Assembly (NCBI RefSeq): GCF_004345665.1
Contig: NZ_SLWR01000011.1
Location: 124,001 to 188,000, forward strand
Origin: Kribbella antiqua
GTDB lineage: Bacteria; Actinomycetota; Actinomycetes; Propionibacteriales; Kribbellaceae
Length of the DNA stretch: 64,000 bases
Direction: 5' to 3'
This document shows positions 1 to 8,434 of the stretch, one piece after another (position 1 is the stretch's first letter; every line of letters starts with the position of its first letter). The notes beneath the pieces were generated by a model, which was not told the origin of the DNA, did not search any database, and saw only the letters and a list, made by a program, of their open reading frames with translations. The position numbers were made by a program, and so were the translations under genes.

Positions 1-1
1 C

Positions 2-430
2 TTTGGCCTCGGCTCTTTCATCGGCGTCACCGCAGCCGGCCGCTACGCCGACCGCCGCATCACCCGCTGGGCCTTTGTTGCCGGCAGCACCTTGTTACTC
101 GGCTGGTGCGCCTTCGCGATCACCGCCTCGTCGCCAGCCACAACCGTCACTCTGGTCTTCATCCAGGGCGCCCTATCCTTCGCAGTCGGCTCGACCCTCA
201 TCTCGTACGCCCTCTACGCCAGCGCCGAATCCCCCGTCCTGGCAGGCGGTCTCGCCACCGCTTCCCTGAACGTCGGCGCCACCCTCGGCCCACTCCTCGG
301 CGGCGCCGCCATCAGCCTGACCAACTACCGAGCACCCCTGTGGGTCAGCGCCCTGTTAGCCGGTACGGCGCTCTGCGTCGCAGCAATCGCTCACCGTTGG
401 CCGCGGCGAGCCGCCCTGCGGGAGACATAG
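2..430 (+). CDS. MFS transporter, C-terminal part (5' end outside window)
   Basis: The frame is open from the first bases and ends at TAG 428-430, giving about 142 residues of a longer protein. It has alternating hydrophobic helices and a GRYADRR loop typical of the cytoplasmic loops of major facilitator permeases, followed by at least four membrane segments. A glycine/alanine-rich stretch (LNVGATLGPLLGGAA) resembles the drug/arabinose efflux branch (DHA1). Its last 40 bases overlap the 3' end of the convergent CGNR gene. Substrate unknown; the start and N-terminal half cannot be judged. Confidence 0.75.
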   Translation, partial: FGLGSFIGVTAAGRYADRRITRWAFVAGSTLLLGWCAFAITASSPATTVTLVFIQGALSFAVGSTLISYALYASAESPVLAGGLATASLNVGATLGPLLGGAAISLTNYRAPLWVSALLAGTALCVAAIAHRWPRRAALRET

Positions 431-1008
431 AGCCGGACCTTCTCGTTCGTCCCGCAGATCTCCATCGAGCACCAGCGCCGGCTGCCGTTCTTCGTCTGAT
501 CGAGGAACAACCACGGGCAGCCGGCGCACCGCTTGATCCGCACATTCTGCGCCCCAGTCAGCAAGGCGTAGGCAGAATGGGCAACCGGCCACAACATCGA
601 GTCCAGTTCGTCAGCCTTCCACGACGGTTGCAGCACGCGACCCGGCTTCAGCTCCATTCGCTCGATCGCGGGGCTGACAAACCGCCGCAACTCCGGCCAG
701 CCCGCCAGCTCCTGTCCATCAGCCACCGACCCCGCCGCGCGATTGATTGCCTCGCGCAACGAATGAGCTCGCCGTACGACGGCCGCCGCCCGACGCGGAG
801 CCGCGACCCTCAGCAACCGGTCCGCTTCGCCTTCGGTCAGCAATGACATCCGAAGCGACCACCACAGCAGATCGTGGTAGGAGGCGATGTGGTCGTGAGG
901 CTCCGGGCCCAGCGGATCGTCGACCGTGTTGGCGAAGTCCAGCGCGAGCTGACCCGCGACGATCGGCAGCTCACGGATCCCGTCCGGCAATTCAGGTGTT
1001 TCCATCAA
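391..1008 (-). CDS. CGNR zinc-finger (ABATE domain) protein, putative regulator
   Basis: A 205-residue protein. The N-terminal half contains the LALDFANTV signature near residues 22-30, as in the stress-related ABATE domain. The C-terminal part has C-x2-C (CAGC) and C-x4-C (CSMEIC) pairs followed by an Arg/Lys-rich tail, the layout of the CGNR zinc finger, here with CGTN in place of CGNR. Family members are putative transcriptional regulators often beside transporters. It is divergent from the DHA2 exporter at 1060 with only 51 bp between starts, so it may control that gene (inference). It converges with and overlaps the upstream MFS end by 40 bp. Confidence 0.8.
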   Translation of the reverse strand: MMETPELPDGIRELPIVAGQLALDFANTVDDPLGPEPHDHIASYHDLLWWSLRMSLLTEGEADRLLRVAAPRRAAAVVRRAHSLREAINRAAGSVADGQELAGWPELRRFVSPAIERMELKPGRVLQPSWKADELDSMLWPVAHSAYALLTGAQNVRIKRCAGCPWLFLDQTKNGSRRWCSMEICGTNEKVRLYVSRRAARRGQR

Positions 1009-1059
1009 AACGCACTTTACCAGTTTGGGCCCGAGTCGCGAAGGGCACCTGTTTCTAGC

Positions 1060-2445
1060 ATGAGGGCCTTTACCGGAAACACTGCGACCCGAGCCGGCGG
1101 CTGGGCGATCGTCTGTGTCGCACAGTTCGTCGTGGTGCTGGACACGACGGTCGTCACCACGGCACTGCCTGCGATCGACGACGACCTGGAGTTCGGCGCA
1201 GTCGGGTTGCTGTGGGTGTTCACGGCGTACACGACGGTCCTCGCCGGATTGCTCATTCTCGGCGGCCGAGCGGCCGACCTGATCGGTTCGCGGCGCTTGT
1301 TCCGGATCGGCCTAGCGGTGTTCTCGCTCGCGTCACTCGCCTGCGCAACGGCCTGGTCCCCAGCAGCCCTGATCAGCTCCCGCCTCGTGCAAGGCCTCGG
1401 CGCGGCACTACTCGCACCGGCCGCGTTGGCCGCGCTCTCCGACTCCCTGCCGAAGGAAGCCGCGCGGCGCGCTCTGGGCTGGTGGACCGCCGCCGGTGCG
1501 GCCGGCGGCGCGAGCGGCTGGGTTCTAGGCGGAGTACTGACGCAACTCGGCGGCTGGCGCTGGGTATTCGCCGTCAACCTGCCTATCGGCGTAGTTGCCT
1601 TGGCGCTCAGCCGGAGGTCACTTCCGGGCCGCGGGAGCACCACCCGAGTCCGCAGTCTCGACCTCCCCGGCGCCTGCTCCGTCACCGCCGGCATCGCACT
1701 GACCGCTCTCGGCTTGTCAGAACTCGCCCACGACCCGTCGACCTGGCGTGGCTGGGCCGCTCTGGCCGCAGCCGCGCCCGTACTCGCCCTGTTCGTCCGC
1801 ATCGAGCGCCGCTCGCCACAACCGCTACTACCAGGCTCCCTTGCCCGCACGCCCGGCGTGCTAGGCGGCAACCTCACCGCAGCCGCAATCACCGCATCAA
1901 CCGCGCCGCCGATGATCAGCGTCGCCCTGTACGTACAGAACACCCTGCAACTCCCGCCCGCGCAGGCAGGCCTGGTCTTCCCCGCCTTCAACCTCGCTGT
2001 GATCGGCGGCTCGCTGGTGGGTCCCAACGCAGCTCTCCGAGCCGGCGTACGACGCATGCTGGTCACCGGCTTCATCGGCATCGCAGCCGGAGCCGCACTG
2101 CTGCTCCTGCTCCCGAAGGACGGCCTACCGCTCGCACTGGTCCTCACTGCCTTCACCTTGATGGGCCTGAGCCTGGGACTCGCGTCAGTCTCGTCAACCA
2201 CAGCCGGTACGGCCGAAGTGGTCGAGGGCCAGCGCGGCGTCGCAGCCGGCGTACTGACGTCGTCCGCACAGCTCGGCACCACTCTGGGCCTGGCACTATC
2301 CGCTCCGGTCACCGCAGCCACCGAGATGCACGGCTACCGACTGGGCTTCCTGACCGGCGTCGCCATCGCTCTGGCCGGGGCCGTGGCAGCGCTCACGGTC
2401 CCGCGGGCCGTACGTCGTACCACTGCGGCCCAGGGGCTCGGCTAG
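1060..2445 (+). CDS. MFS drug exporter, DHA2 (14-TMS) type
   Basis: 461 residues from ATG 1060. The first helix carries LDTTVVTTALP, the motif typical of the EmrB/QacA (DHA2) drug:H+ antiporters, followed by the GGRAADLIGSRR loop of MFS motif A and many hydrophobic segments over a length fitting 14 helices. An upstream in-frame start at 874 would add residues that overlap the divergent regulator and do not look like membrane protein, so the ATG at 1060 is preferred. Probably exports a hydrophobic toxic compound; the divergent CGNR protein is the obvious candidate regulator. Confidence 0.85.
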   Translation: MRAFTGNTATRAGGWAIVCVAQFVVVLDTTVVTTALPAIDDDLEFGAVGLLWVFTAYTTVLAGLLILGGRAADLIGSRRLFRIGLAVFSLASLACATAWSPAALISSRLVQGLGAALLAPAALAALSDSLPKEAARRALGWWTAAGAAGGASGWVLGGVLTQLGGWRWVFAVNLPIGVVALALSRRSLPGRGSTTRVRSLDLPGACSVTAGIALTALGLSELAHDPSTWRGWAALAAAAPVLALFVRIERRSPQPLLPGSLARTPGVLGGNLTAAAITASTAPPMISVALYVQNTLQLPPAQAGLVFPAFNLAVIGGSLVGPNAALRAGVRRMLVTGFIGIAAGAALLLLLPKDGLPLALVLTAFTLMGLSLGLASVSSTTAGTAEVVEGQRGVAAGVLTSSAQLGTTLGLALSAPVTAATEMHGYRLGFLTGVAIALAGAVAALTVPRAVRRTTAAQGLG

Positions 2446-2525
2446 GCTTGTGAACCGCTCGAACCAGTGCGGGCGAGTACCCGAGGGGTCCGGGTAGAGC
2501 GGGTCCCGTGGTCACAGGAGTATCG

Positions 2526-2726
2526 ATGGTGCGCGGCACCGTGAAGTGGTTCAACGCCGACAAGGGCTACGGCTTCCTCGCCGTCGAAGGCCAGGACGAC
2601 GTGTTCGTCCACTGGAGCAAGATCGTCTCCGACGGCTACAAGACCCTCGAGGACGGCCAGCAGGTCGACTTCCAGATCGTCGACGGCCCCAAGGGCCGCG
2701 AGGCCGACGCCGTCACCCCGATCTGA
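2526..2726 (+). CDS. Cold-shock domain protein
   Basis: 66 residues starting [10 protein letters not shown], with RNP1-like KGYGFL and RNP2-like VFVHW motifs of the single OB-fold that binds single-stranded RNA and DNA. The size is normal for CspA-type proteins. ATG 2526 is chosen over GTG 2508 because it follows a CAGGAG ribosome-binding site (2515-2520) and begins the conserved domain directly. Family members act as RNA chaperones; cold induction cannot be read from the sequence. Confidence 0.92.
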   Translation: MVRGTVKWFNADKGYGFLAVEGQDDVFVHWSKIVSDGYKTLEDGQQVDFQIVDGPKGREADAVTPI

Positions 2727-2824
2727 CCCGGCACCGCCGTACGTTCTCAGCCAACTCCAGGTACGACGGCAACCGGTTGCCCCGGCACGCGCCGTAGCGG
2801 GATTTCCGGACTGCACGGAGGGTT

Positions 2825-2868
2825 GGTAACCGGTAACCTGACGTCTCATCGTGTGAGGGGTGAGACGT
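2825..2868 (+). promoter_or_regulatory. Tandem GGTAACC repeat and hairpin covering the GTG start
   Basis: GGTAACC occurs twice head to tail at 2825-2831 and 2832-2838. Directly after it, ACGTCTCA (2841-2848) is perfectly complementary to TGAGACGT (2861-2868). The second arm takes in the first two bases of the GTG start of the next gene, and the G-rich ribosome-binding region lies in the 12-nt loop. This could be a translational control hairpin; function is inferred only. Confidence 0.4.
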
Positions 2869-4018
2869 GACTGAACCGGGACACGTGATCCGGAAGCTCG
2901 AGCAGGCGCTGGCCGACGACGACTTCGCCTGGTCGCTGCTGCTGGTCGGCGAGGACCAGACCGACAAACTGGCCACTCTGACCGGTGACCTGCGCGGCCC
3001 GGTGTCGACAACCGGCGACGGCAAGCAGATCACCTCCGGGTTCTCGTACTGGGGCATCGGCCCGACCATCGCCTGGGCGAATGCGACCAACGACCCGTTC
3101 TACCTGGTCATGAAGGCCGGCGCCGAGTCGTTCCTGCGGCACTGGCGCAAGGTGAAGCCGCATGTCACCAAGGCGGGTTTCCACTTCGTCAGCCTCGGCA
3201 TCGGTACCGGCATCAAGGACCGGACCATCCTGGAGGACCTGCGCCGAGCCAACCGGAACATGTTCTACATCCCGGTCGACATGAGCTCCGAGATGCTCCG
3301 GATGGGCACCCAGGAGCCGGTCCGCGGCGCCCGGTTCCCGGCGTCGCAGGTGCTGCCGGTGCAGCTCGACTTCTCCATCGCGGACAACATGGTGGAGCTG
3401 GCGCAGATGCTGGCCCGGCTGGTCGGCGACGAGCCGCTGCTCTACACCCTGACCGGCAACACGCTGGCGAACTTCGAGAGCGACGAAGACCTGCTCCAGC
3501 TGATCACCGACGTACTGCGGCCGCAGGACCGGCTGCTGCTGGAAGTCGCGAGCACCACCCGGCTGGACCAGGAGACCGCCGATGCGGCCGCGGACGAGTA
3601 CCACCAGACGCGGGCGTTCGCCGAGTTCGTCACCAGCGCGCTGCGGTACAACACGGACCTGAAGATCGACAACGAGCGGGTCAAGTTCATCGGCGAGGTC
3701 GAGGACGAGGACGCGCTCCTGGTCAAGATCCTCTGGCAGAACGACACCGGCGGCGAGATCCGGATGGGCCTGCCCGACCACACCGAGGTCGTGCTGCCGG
3801 TCGGCGACACCATCCGCCTCTACACCACCCGCAAGTACTCGACCACCCGGCTGAAGCGGCTCACGGCGGCGTGCAAGCTCACTCCGGTGGAGGCCATCCA
3901 ATCGCAGTTCCGCTACACCCGCCGGCCGAACCCGTTCGGCCTGGAGCTCCTCCTGCTCGCCCCCGAGGCGGCCGGCGAGGAGGAGCACACCCTGGCTGAC
4001 GACATCTGGTCAACTTGA
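2867..4018 (+). CDS. EgtD-like SAM-dependent methyltransferase (Methyltransf_33 family)
   Basis: 383 residues from a GTG start. A SAM-binding SLGIGTG is at 109-115, DMSSEML at 138-144, and LTGNTLANF at 195-203, corresponding in order to the glycine loop, acidic loop and post-motif strand of the L-histidine N-alpha-methyltransferase domain. No egtB or other ergothioneine gene is near, so the histidine substrate is not supported and the protein could act on another amino group. The stop codon TGA (4016-4018) lies inside the terminal TTGA of the adjacent TnpB element, so the last codons may have been changed by that insertion. Confidence 0.7.
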   Translation: MTEPGHVIRKLEQALADDDFAWSLLLVGEDQTDKLATLTGDLRGPVSTTGDGKQITSGFSYWGIGPTIAWANATNDPFYLVMKAGAESFLRHWRKVKPHVTKAGFHFVSLGIGTGIKDRTILEDLRRANRNMFYIPVDMSSEMLRMGTQEPVRGARFPASQVLPVQLDFSIADNMVELAQMLARLVGDEPLLYTLTGNTLANFESDEDLLQLITDVLRPQDRLLLEVASTTRLDQETADAAADEYHQTRAFAEFVTSALRYNTDLKIDNERVKFIGEVEDEDALLVKILWQNDTGGEIRMGLPDHTEVVLPVGDTIRLYTTRKYSTTRLKRLTAACKLTPVEAIQSQFRYTRRPNPFGLELLLLAPEAAGEEEHTLADDIWST

Positions 4019-4190
4019 CGTCCTCCCCGCCCTGGAGGGGTGGGGATTCCAACTACTACACGGAGGCAGCGAGTTGAGGTTCACGCTTCGGCGAGACCCG
4101 TATGGGCGTCTCTCGGCGTGCGCTGACGGCCCGTCCGGCCGCGATGTTGACCGCCGCGTTCACGTCCGCGTGCGCCTGATGTCCGCAGGC
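4015..4190 (-). ncRNA. Probable omega RNA region of TnpB copy 1
   Basis: In studied TnpB elements the guide RNA scaffold comes from the 3' end of tnpB plus the right end, and the guide is the flank past the right end. Here the scaffold would end GGGGAGGACGTCAA at 4015. The flank read as guide would be the minus-strand bases complementary to 3995-4014, inside the 3' end of the EgtD-like gene. The 5' limit given is arbitrary. Confidence 0.4.
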
Positions 4191-5252
4191 TACGCACCGG
4201 AAGACCGCTTGGCTCTCACGGTTCTCCGGCGCGCAGTGCCCGCAGACACTGCAGGTCTGGGACGTGTACGCAGGGTTCACTTTCTCGACCCGTCCCGACG
4301 CCTTGTCCTCCAGGCGCTGGACGAGCAGTCCCCAGCCGTTGGCCAGGATGCCCCGGTTCAGTCCCGCCTTGGCGCGGCGCCGGTTCGGCCGGTAGGCGCC
4401 CGGTCGGCCGGGATCAGGTTTCAGTTTGGGGCGTCTGGTCATCTGGGCGATGCGCAGGTCCTCCACGCGGATCAGGTCGAACCGCCGCGCGAGGTCCGTG
4501 CTGGTCTTCTCCACCCAGTCTTTGCGCCGGTCACCGGCCCGGGCAGACAGCTTCGCGATCGCCGCCTTCGCCCGCCGATGCCGGTTCGAGCCACGACGGC
4601 ACCGGGCCAGGCGGCGTTGCAGGCACTTCAGCCGGACCTGCTCGCGCTCCGACAGGCCGGGGCAGGTCAGGAGTTCACCGGTGGACAGAGCGGCCGATAC
4701 CGCGACACCGCGGTCCACCCCGACGACCTCACCAGTCCCCGGTACTGGGATCGGCGGCGGGACGACGGCGAAGGCGAGGTGCCAGCGCCCCACCCGATCG
4801 CGAGTGATGCGGTACGACTTCGCGTCGGGAATTGCACGGGACAGCCGGAACCGCACCCAGCCGACCTTCGGTACCAGTACCCGCGCCCACTTCCGGTTCA
4901 GCTTCACGATCCGGGTCGCCTGGGCGCCGACGACGCGGAACCCTTCGTGCAGCCCGGCCTTGCGCCAGGTCGGCCGCCGGTGGGTGCCGGCGTAGAAGTT
5001 CTTGACGGCCTGGCCGAAGTCCCGCAGCGCCTGCTGCTGCACAGTCTGCGACCCGGTCCGCAGCCAGCCGAACGCGGCCCGCGCTTCGGTCAGTTGCCGC
5101 GCCTGCTCGACGTACCCAGGCGTCGGTCCCTTGTCGCGATGCCACATCGACCACTGCTCCAGCGCCAGGTTCCACACGTACCGGACGTGCCGACAATGTC
5201 CCAGCAACGCAGCCTGCTGCGCAGTCGTCGGGTACAGCCGGAACCGGGACAT
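4056..5252 (-). CDS. tnpB: TnpB, RNA-guided endonuclease-like protein, copy 1
   Basis: 398 residues from the ATG at 5252 (MSRFRLYPT). An N-terminal OrfB helix-turn-helix segment is followed by a RuvC-like nuclease core with the expected residues: D180 (GVDRG), E264 (RVEDL) and D363 (HADVN). A zinc ribbon has C334-x2-C337 and C353-x2-C356. All catalytic positions are intact and the length is normal for the family. It is about 90% identical to the copy at 23421 and the same length. An upstream in-frame start at 5348 would run through the left-end hairpin and is rejected. Confidence 0.92.
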   Translation of the reverse strand: MSRFRLYPTTAQQAALLGHCRHVRYVWNLALEQWSMWHRDKGPTPGYVEQARQLTEARAAFGWLRTGSQTVQQQALRDFGQAVKNFYAGTHRRPTWRKAGLHEGFRVVGAQATRIVKLNRKWARVLVPKVGWVRFRLSRAIPDAKSYRITRDRVGRWHLAFAVVPPPIPVPGTGEVVGVDRGVAVSAALSTGELLTCPGLSEREQVRLKCLQRRLARCRRGSNRHRRAKAAIAKLSARAGDRRKDWVEKTSTDLARRFDLIRVEDLRIAQMTRRPKLKPDPGRPGAYRPNRRRAKAGLNRGILANGWGLLVQRLEDKASGRVEKVNPAYTSQTCSVCGHCAPENRESQAVFRCVACGHQAHADVNAAVNIAAGRAVSARRETPIRVSPKREPQLAASV

Positions 5253-5297
5253 GCCAGGTATCCAATCAGCCGGGACCGACAGTCCCTGGTCTCCGAC

Positions 5298-5320
5298 GGG
5301 AGGCAGTCGCGGCTCCTCCC
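5298..5320. repeat. Left-end inverted repeat of TnpB copy 1
   Basis: GGGAGG and CCTCCC arms separated by 11 nt. The same stem with one base changed in the loop occurs at 23353-23375 in copy 2. Conserved subterminal hairpins mark the ends of IS605-family elements and are recognised by the Y1 transposase. Confidence 0.6.
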
Positions 5321-5356
5321 CGCACTGGAGCACCGGACGCCTCCGCAAACACTCCG

Positions 5357-6064
5357 ATGACTCAAGGCGATACGACGAACGAGCCCGATCTGACGCCCGG
5401 AGCCGCGAACGGGCGGAGCGTGCAGCAGGCGCGGAGGCGGGCGCTGGCCAGGCTGCGTCTGGTGCGGATGGCGCTTCCGTTGGTGGACGGGCGCTGGGCG
5501 GCGTACCGCCGTTCGATCGTCACCGCCGTCAGCTACGGATTGCTCGGGCTGGCCTTCGTCCTCGGCGTGATCTGGTTCTTCTGGCCGGAGAACTCGCGGT
5601 GGGAGCCCGCGGTCAACTCGCTCACGCTCGTCGCCGGGCTGACCGGTATCTTCGTCGAACGCCTGACCGCCGAGGCCGAGCGCCGTACCGAAGTCCTCCG
5701 GGCGGTCGCGGACGAGCTGCGGGACAACACCAGGCTGCTCAACGACGAGCGGTTCTCGCCGCAGGCTCCGACCAGCCGCCAGGTGTACCCGCGATTGGTG
5801 GTATCCGCGGTCGACCTCGCGCTGGTCTCCGGTGCCCTCGGGCTGCACCGCGACGCCGAGCTCGTGGGCCTGCTGCACCGCTGGCGCGACACTGTGCACC
5901 TGTTCAACCGCCGCCTCGACCTGACCGAGATCAGCACGTTTTCCAACACCGTCTCGCAGGCCGACCTGGCCGCGTTCCACCGCGCGCTGCACCGCGAGAA
6001 CAGCTACTTCGCCGCCACCCGACAGATGCTCGAGAACCTGCTCAGCCGCCTCCCACCGGCCTAA
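5357..6064 (+). CDS. Membrane protein of unknown function
   Basis: 235 residues, not recognised. After an Arg-rich N-terminus (about residues 24-50) there are two likely membrane helices (about 53-75 and 86-105), then a soluble helical region rich in Arg/Glu and Leu. There is no signal peptide. The start ATG lies only about 20 bp beyond the left end of TnpB copy 1, so the gene's native upstream region has probably been displaced by the insertion. It runs in the same direction as the EgtD-like gene on the other side of the element and may once have followed it directly. Confidence 0.65.
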   Translation: MTQGDTTNEPDLTPGAANGRSVQQARRRALARLRLVRMALPLVDGRWAAYRRSIVTAVSYGLLGLAFVLGVIWFFWPENSRWEPAVNSLTLVAGLTGIFVERLTAEAERRTEVLRAVADELRDNTRLLNDERFSPQAPTSRQVYPRLVVSAVDLALVSGALGLHRDAELVGLLHRWRDTVHLFNRRLDLTEISTFSNTVSQADLAAFHRALHRENSYFAATRQMLENLLSRLPPA

Positions 6065-6127
6065 CGGCTGAGGCCGAGTACGTCTGGGGTGTCGCCGGGA
6101 AGAGCTGTTCCGAGTTGATATCAGCCG

Positions 6128-6172
6128 TTGACAGCCGAATTTCGATCCGGCTACTTTCGGTCCTGACCGTTA
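6128..6172 (+). promoter_or_regulatory. Promoter with palindromic operator CGGTC-CT-GACCG
   Basis: TTGACA (6128-6133) and TACTTT (6152-6157) are spaced by 18 bp and make a good vegetative-type promoter. Immediately downstream, CGGTCCTGACCG (6158-6169) is a perfect palindrome with a 2-nt centre, where a bound repressor would block initiation. The same palindrome lies before the enolase-superfamily gene (10320-10337) and, weaker, before the regulator (12482-12491). Confidence 0.7.
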
Positions 6173-6209
6173 TTCCGGATCTCATACTTCCGGACACCCA
6201 GGGGGTGCG

Positions 6210-7490
6210 ATGAAACCCACGCTGCAATCGACCGTCCGCCGCATCGCGGCACCACTCACCGCTCTTGTGCTGGCGGCCGCACTCGGATCGTGCGGCGACA
6301 ACTCGGGCGGCGGCTCCTCGTCGGAGACCAAATCCATCACGCTCTGGATGTATCCGGTGATCGGCGACCAGGCGGCCAGCGACACGTACTGGCAGAAGGT
6401 CGAGAAGGACTTCGAGGCGGCCAACTCCGGGATCGACCTGAAGCTCGAGATGCAGCCGTGGGCGAACCGCGACGAGAAGATCGCGGCCGCGTTCGCCGGC
6501 AAGAAGGGCCCGGACGTCGTACTGATGATCCCGGACCAGCTGCCGCAGTACGTGAATAACGGCTCGCTGGAACCGGTTGACGACGTGGTTGCCCAGGACA
6601 AGGACAAGTTCCTGCCGGCCGCGATTCCCGGCCTGACCGTGGACGGCAAGGTCTACGCGGCGCCGATCTACCACACCGTCACCTCGACGATGTTCAACAA
6701 GACGATCCTGACCAAGGCGGGGATCGGCAAGCCGCCGGAGACCTGGGACGAGATCAAGGCCGCGGCGCCGAAGATCAAGGCAGCCGGCTTCTCGACCCTC
6801 GACTACTCCGCCTCGCCCGAGGCGTCGCTGAACCTCAACTTCTACCCGCTGCTCTGGCAGGCCGGCGGCAAGGTCTTCGCCGACGACGGCAAGACCGTCG
6901 CGTTCAACCAGGCCCCGGGCCTGGAGGCGCTCACCTTCCTGAAGACGCTGTGGGACGAGGGGGCTATTCCGAAGACAGCGTTGACCAACGGGAACGTGGT
7001 GGCTGACCAGCCGTTCGGCAAGGGCCAGGTCGCGATGGCGATGACCAGTACGCCGGCCGACGCGGGCACCGTGGCGAAGACGTGGGGTGCGGCAAACGTA
7101 GAAGTCGGTACTCCGCTGACCGGCAAGAAGCAGGTGGGTTTCGGTCTGCCCGGTGGTCTGGCGGTGAACGCTGCCTCGGAGAACGTCGACGCGGCGAAGA
7201 AGTTCCTGTCGTTCATGATCCAGCCGGCCCAACTGGAAGATCTCAGCAAGGCATCCGGTTTCTACACCCCACGCACCGACGTCAAGGCGCCGGTCACCGA
7301 CCCGGCCGTCGCGAAGTTCGCCGACGCCCTGCAGTACGCCGTACCAGGTGAACCGAACGCCGCCGCCCGCCAGGTGATGTCGCTCCTGAGCGCGGAAATC
7401 CAGGCCGCCCTGACCGGCAAGAAGACCCCCCAACAAGCCCTCGACGACGCCGCCGAACAAGCCAACGACCTCCTCTCGAGACAACGTTGA
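6210..7490 (+). CDS. ABC importer substrate-binding lipoprotein (carbohydrate family 1)
   Basis: 426 residues with a lipoprotein signal peptide: positively charged start, hydrophobic core, and lipobox LGSC about residue 28. The mature protein has the features of family 1 extracellular solute-binding proteins (opening SITLWMYP, MFNKTIL hinge, PPETWDE). ATG 6210 follows a GGGGGTG site. It is the first gene of an importer with the two permeases that follow, the next starting inside its stop codon. Family 1 proteins usually bind oligosaccharides, but the linked enzymes suggest an acid or other small ligand. Expression is probably controlled by the operator 40 bp upstream. Confidence 0.9.
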   Translation: MKPTLQSTVRRIAAPLTALVLAAALGSCGDNSGGGSSSETKSITLWMYPVIGDQAASDTYWQKVEKDFEAANSGIDLKLEMQPWANRDEKIAAAFAGKKGPDVVLMIPDQLPQYVNNGSLEPVDDVVAQDKDKFLPAAIPGLTVDGKVYAAPIYHTVTSTMFNKTILTKAGIGKPPETWDEIKAAAPKIKAAGFSTLDYSASPEASLNLNFYPLLWQAGGKVFADDGKTVAFNQAPGLEALTFLKTLWDEGAIPKTALTNGNVVADQPFGKGQVAMAMTSTPADAGTVAKTWGAANVEVGTPLTGKKQVGFGLPGGLAVNAASENVDAAKKFLSFMIQPAQLEDLSKASGFYTPRTDVKAPVTDPAVAKFADALQYAVPGEPNAAARQVMSLLSAEIQAALTGKKTPQQALDDAAEQANDLLSRQR

Positions 7491-8434
7491 CCGAGGCCAG
7501 GCAAGCGCCGGACACGGGCCGGGCGGGGCCCGCGTCCTCCATCACCCGGTCCGCGTCGCGCGCAGCGCGGCGCGGACCGCGGCGGCGACCTTGGGTCGGG
7601 CTCTTGTTTGTGGCCCCGATGCTCCTGCTCTTTCTCGTCTTCCGGATCCTGCCGGTCATCGGTGCAGCGCTACTCTCACTCACCGACTACCGGCTCAGCG
7701 GGCGCTGGACTTTTATTGCCCTTGACAACTACACGCGGCTGTTGACCGACAGTCTGTTTCACCAGGCGTTGGGGGTGACGCTCACCTACACGGTGATCTT
7801 CGTGCCGCTGACGGTGCTGTTGTCGCTCGGGACCGCCGTACTGCTGCATCAGGTGGTCTGGCGGCGCGGCTTCTTCCGCGGCGTGTTCTTCCTCCCGTAC
7901 GTGACCAGCATCGTGCTCGCCGCGGTGATCTGGAAGTGGATCTACGACGTTCAGGACGGCCTGCTCAACGCCGTCCTCGGCCTGGTGTCGATTGGGCCGG
8001 TGGACTTCCTCGGCGAGTCCAACCTGGTACTGCCGTCGATCGCGGTGACCTCGGCCTGGAAAGGCTTCGGCTACTCGATGCTGATCCTGCTCTCCGGGCT
8101 GCAGGCGGTCCCACGCTCGTACCTCGAGGCTGCGATGATCGACGGCGCCGGCGCGTGGCAACGTTTTCGGTACATCGTCCTGCCGCAACTGCGCCCGGTG
8201 CTCTTCTTCGTCCTGGTGATCGAGACCATCGGCGCATTCCAGGTCTTCGATGCGATGTACGTGATGACCGGCGGCGGCCCGGTCCGCTCCAGCTACTCGC
8301 TCGTCTATTTCCTGTACGACAGCGGTTTCAAGTACTTCGACTTCGGCTACGCCAGCGCGATCGGCCTGGTCCTGTTCGCAATCGTTCTCATCGTCTCGCT
8401 CGTACAGCGACGGCTGGTCGGAAGGGAGGACTGA
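7487..8434 (+). CDS. ABC importer permease (MalF-like)
   Basis: 315 residues with six membrane helices and the EAA loop (EAAMIDGAGAWQRFRYIVLPQLRP) that contacts the ATPase. The TTG start at 7487 lies inside TTGA, the stop of the binding protein, so translation is coupled. The first 40 residues are Arg-rich and cytoplasmic. Forms a heterodimer with the next permease. No ATPase is encoded in the cluster, so a shared MsiK-type ATPase elsewhere in the genome is likely. Confidence 0.9.
   Translation: MTEARQAPDTGRAGPASSITRSASRAARRGPRRRPWVGLLFVAPMLLLFLVFRILPVIGAALLSLTDYRLSGRWTFIALDNYTRLLTDSLFHQALGVTLTYTVIFVPLTVLLSLGTAVLLHQVVWRRGFFRGVFFLPYVTSIVLAAVIWKWIYDVQDGLLNAVLGLVSIGPVDFLGESNLVLPSIAVTSAWKGFGYSMLILLSGLQAVPRSYLEAAMIDGAGAWQRFRYIVLPQLRPVLFFVLVIETIGAFQVFDAMYVMTGGGPVRSSYSLVYFLYDSGFKYFDFGYASAIGLVLFAIVLIVSLVQRRLVGRED

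Larger units (their letters stand above)
4015..5335 (-). mobile_element. TnpB-only insertion element, copy 1 (IS200/IS605, IS1341-type)
   Basis: The right end is at 4015: read on the minus strand, a hairpin with CCCC/GGGG outer arms is followed by GGGGAGGACGTCAA, identical in the second copy at 24657. The left end is near 5320-5335, just outside an inverted repeat GGGAGG...CCTCCC (5298-5320) that is also in copy 2. No TnpA (Y1 transposase) gene is present, so mobility would need a TnpA in trans. There is no target duplication, as expected for this family. The left boundary is uncertain by about 15 bp. Confidence 0.8.

Noticed and set aside
1017-2321. Long open frame on the minus strand opposite the DHA2 exporter
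   Set aside because: Arg/Ala/Pro-rich composition without a recognisable domain; typical antisense shadow in high-GC DNA of a clear membrane protein gene.
2867-4018. Naming the methyltransferase egtD
   Set aside because: Family motifs fit, but no egtB, egtC or other ergothioneine gene is adjacent and the substrate residues were not verified.
4074-5360. Long frames opposite both TnpB genes
   Set aside because: Mirror of tnpB in each copy; no motif, and the two shadows are alike only because tnpB is.
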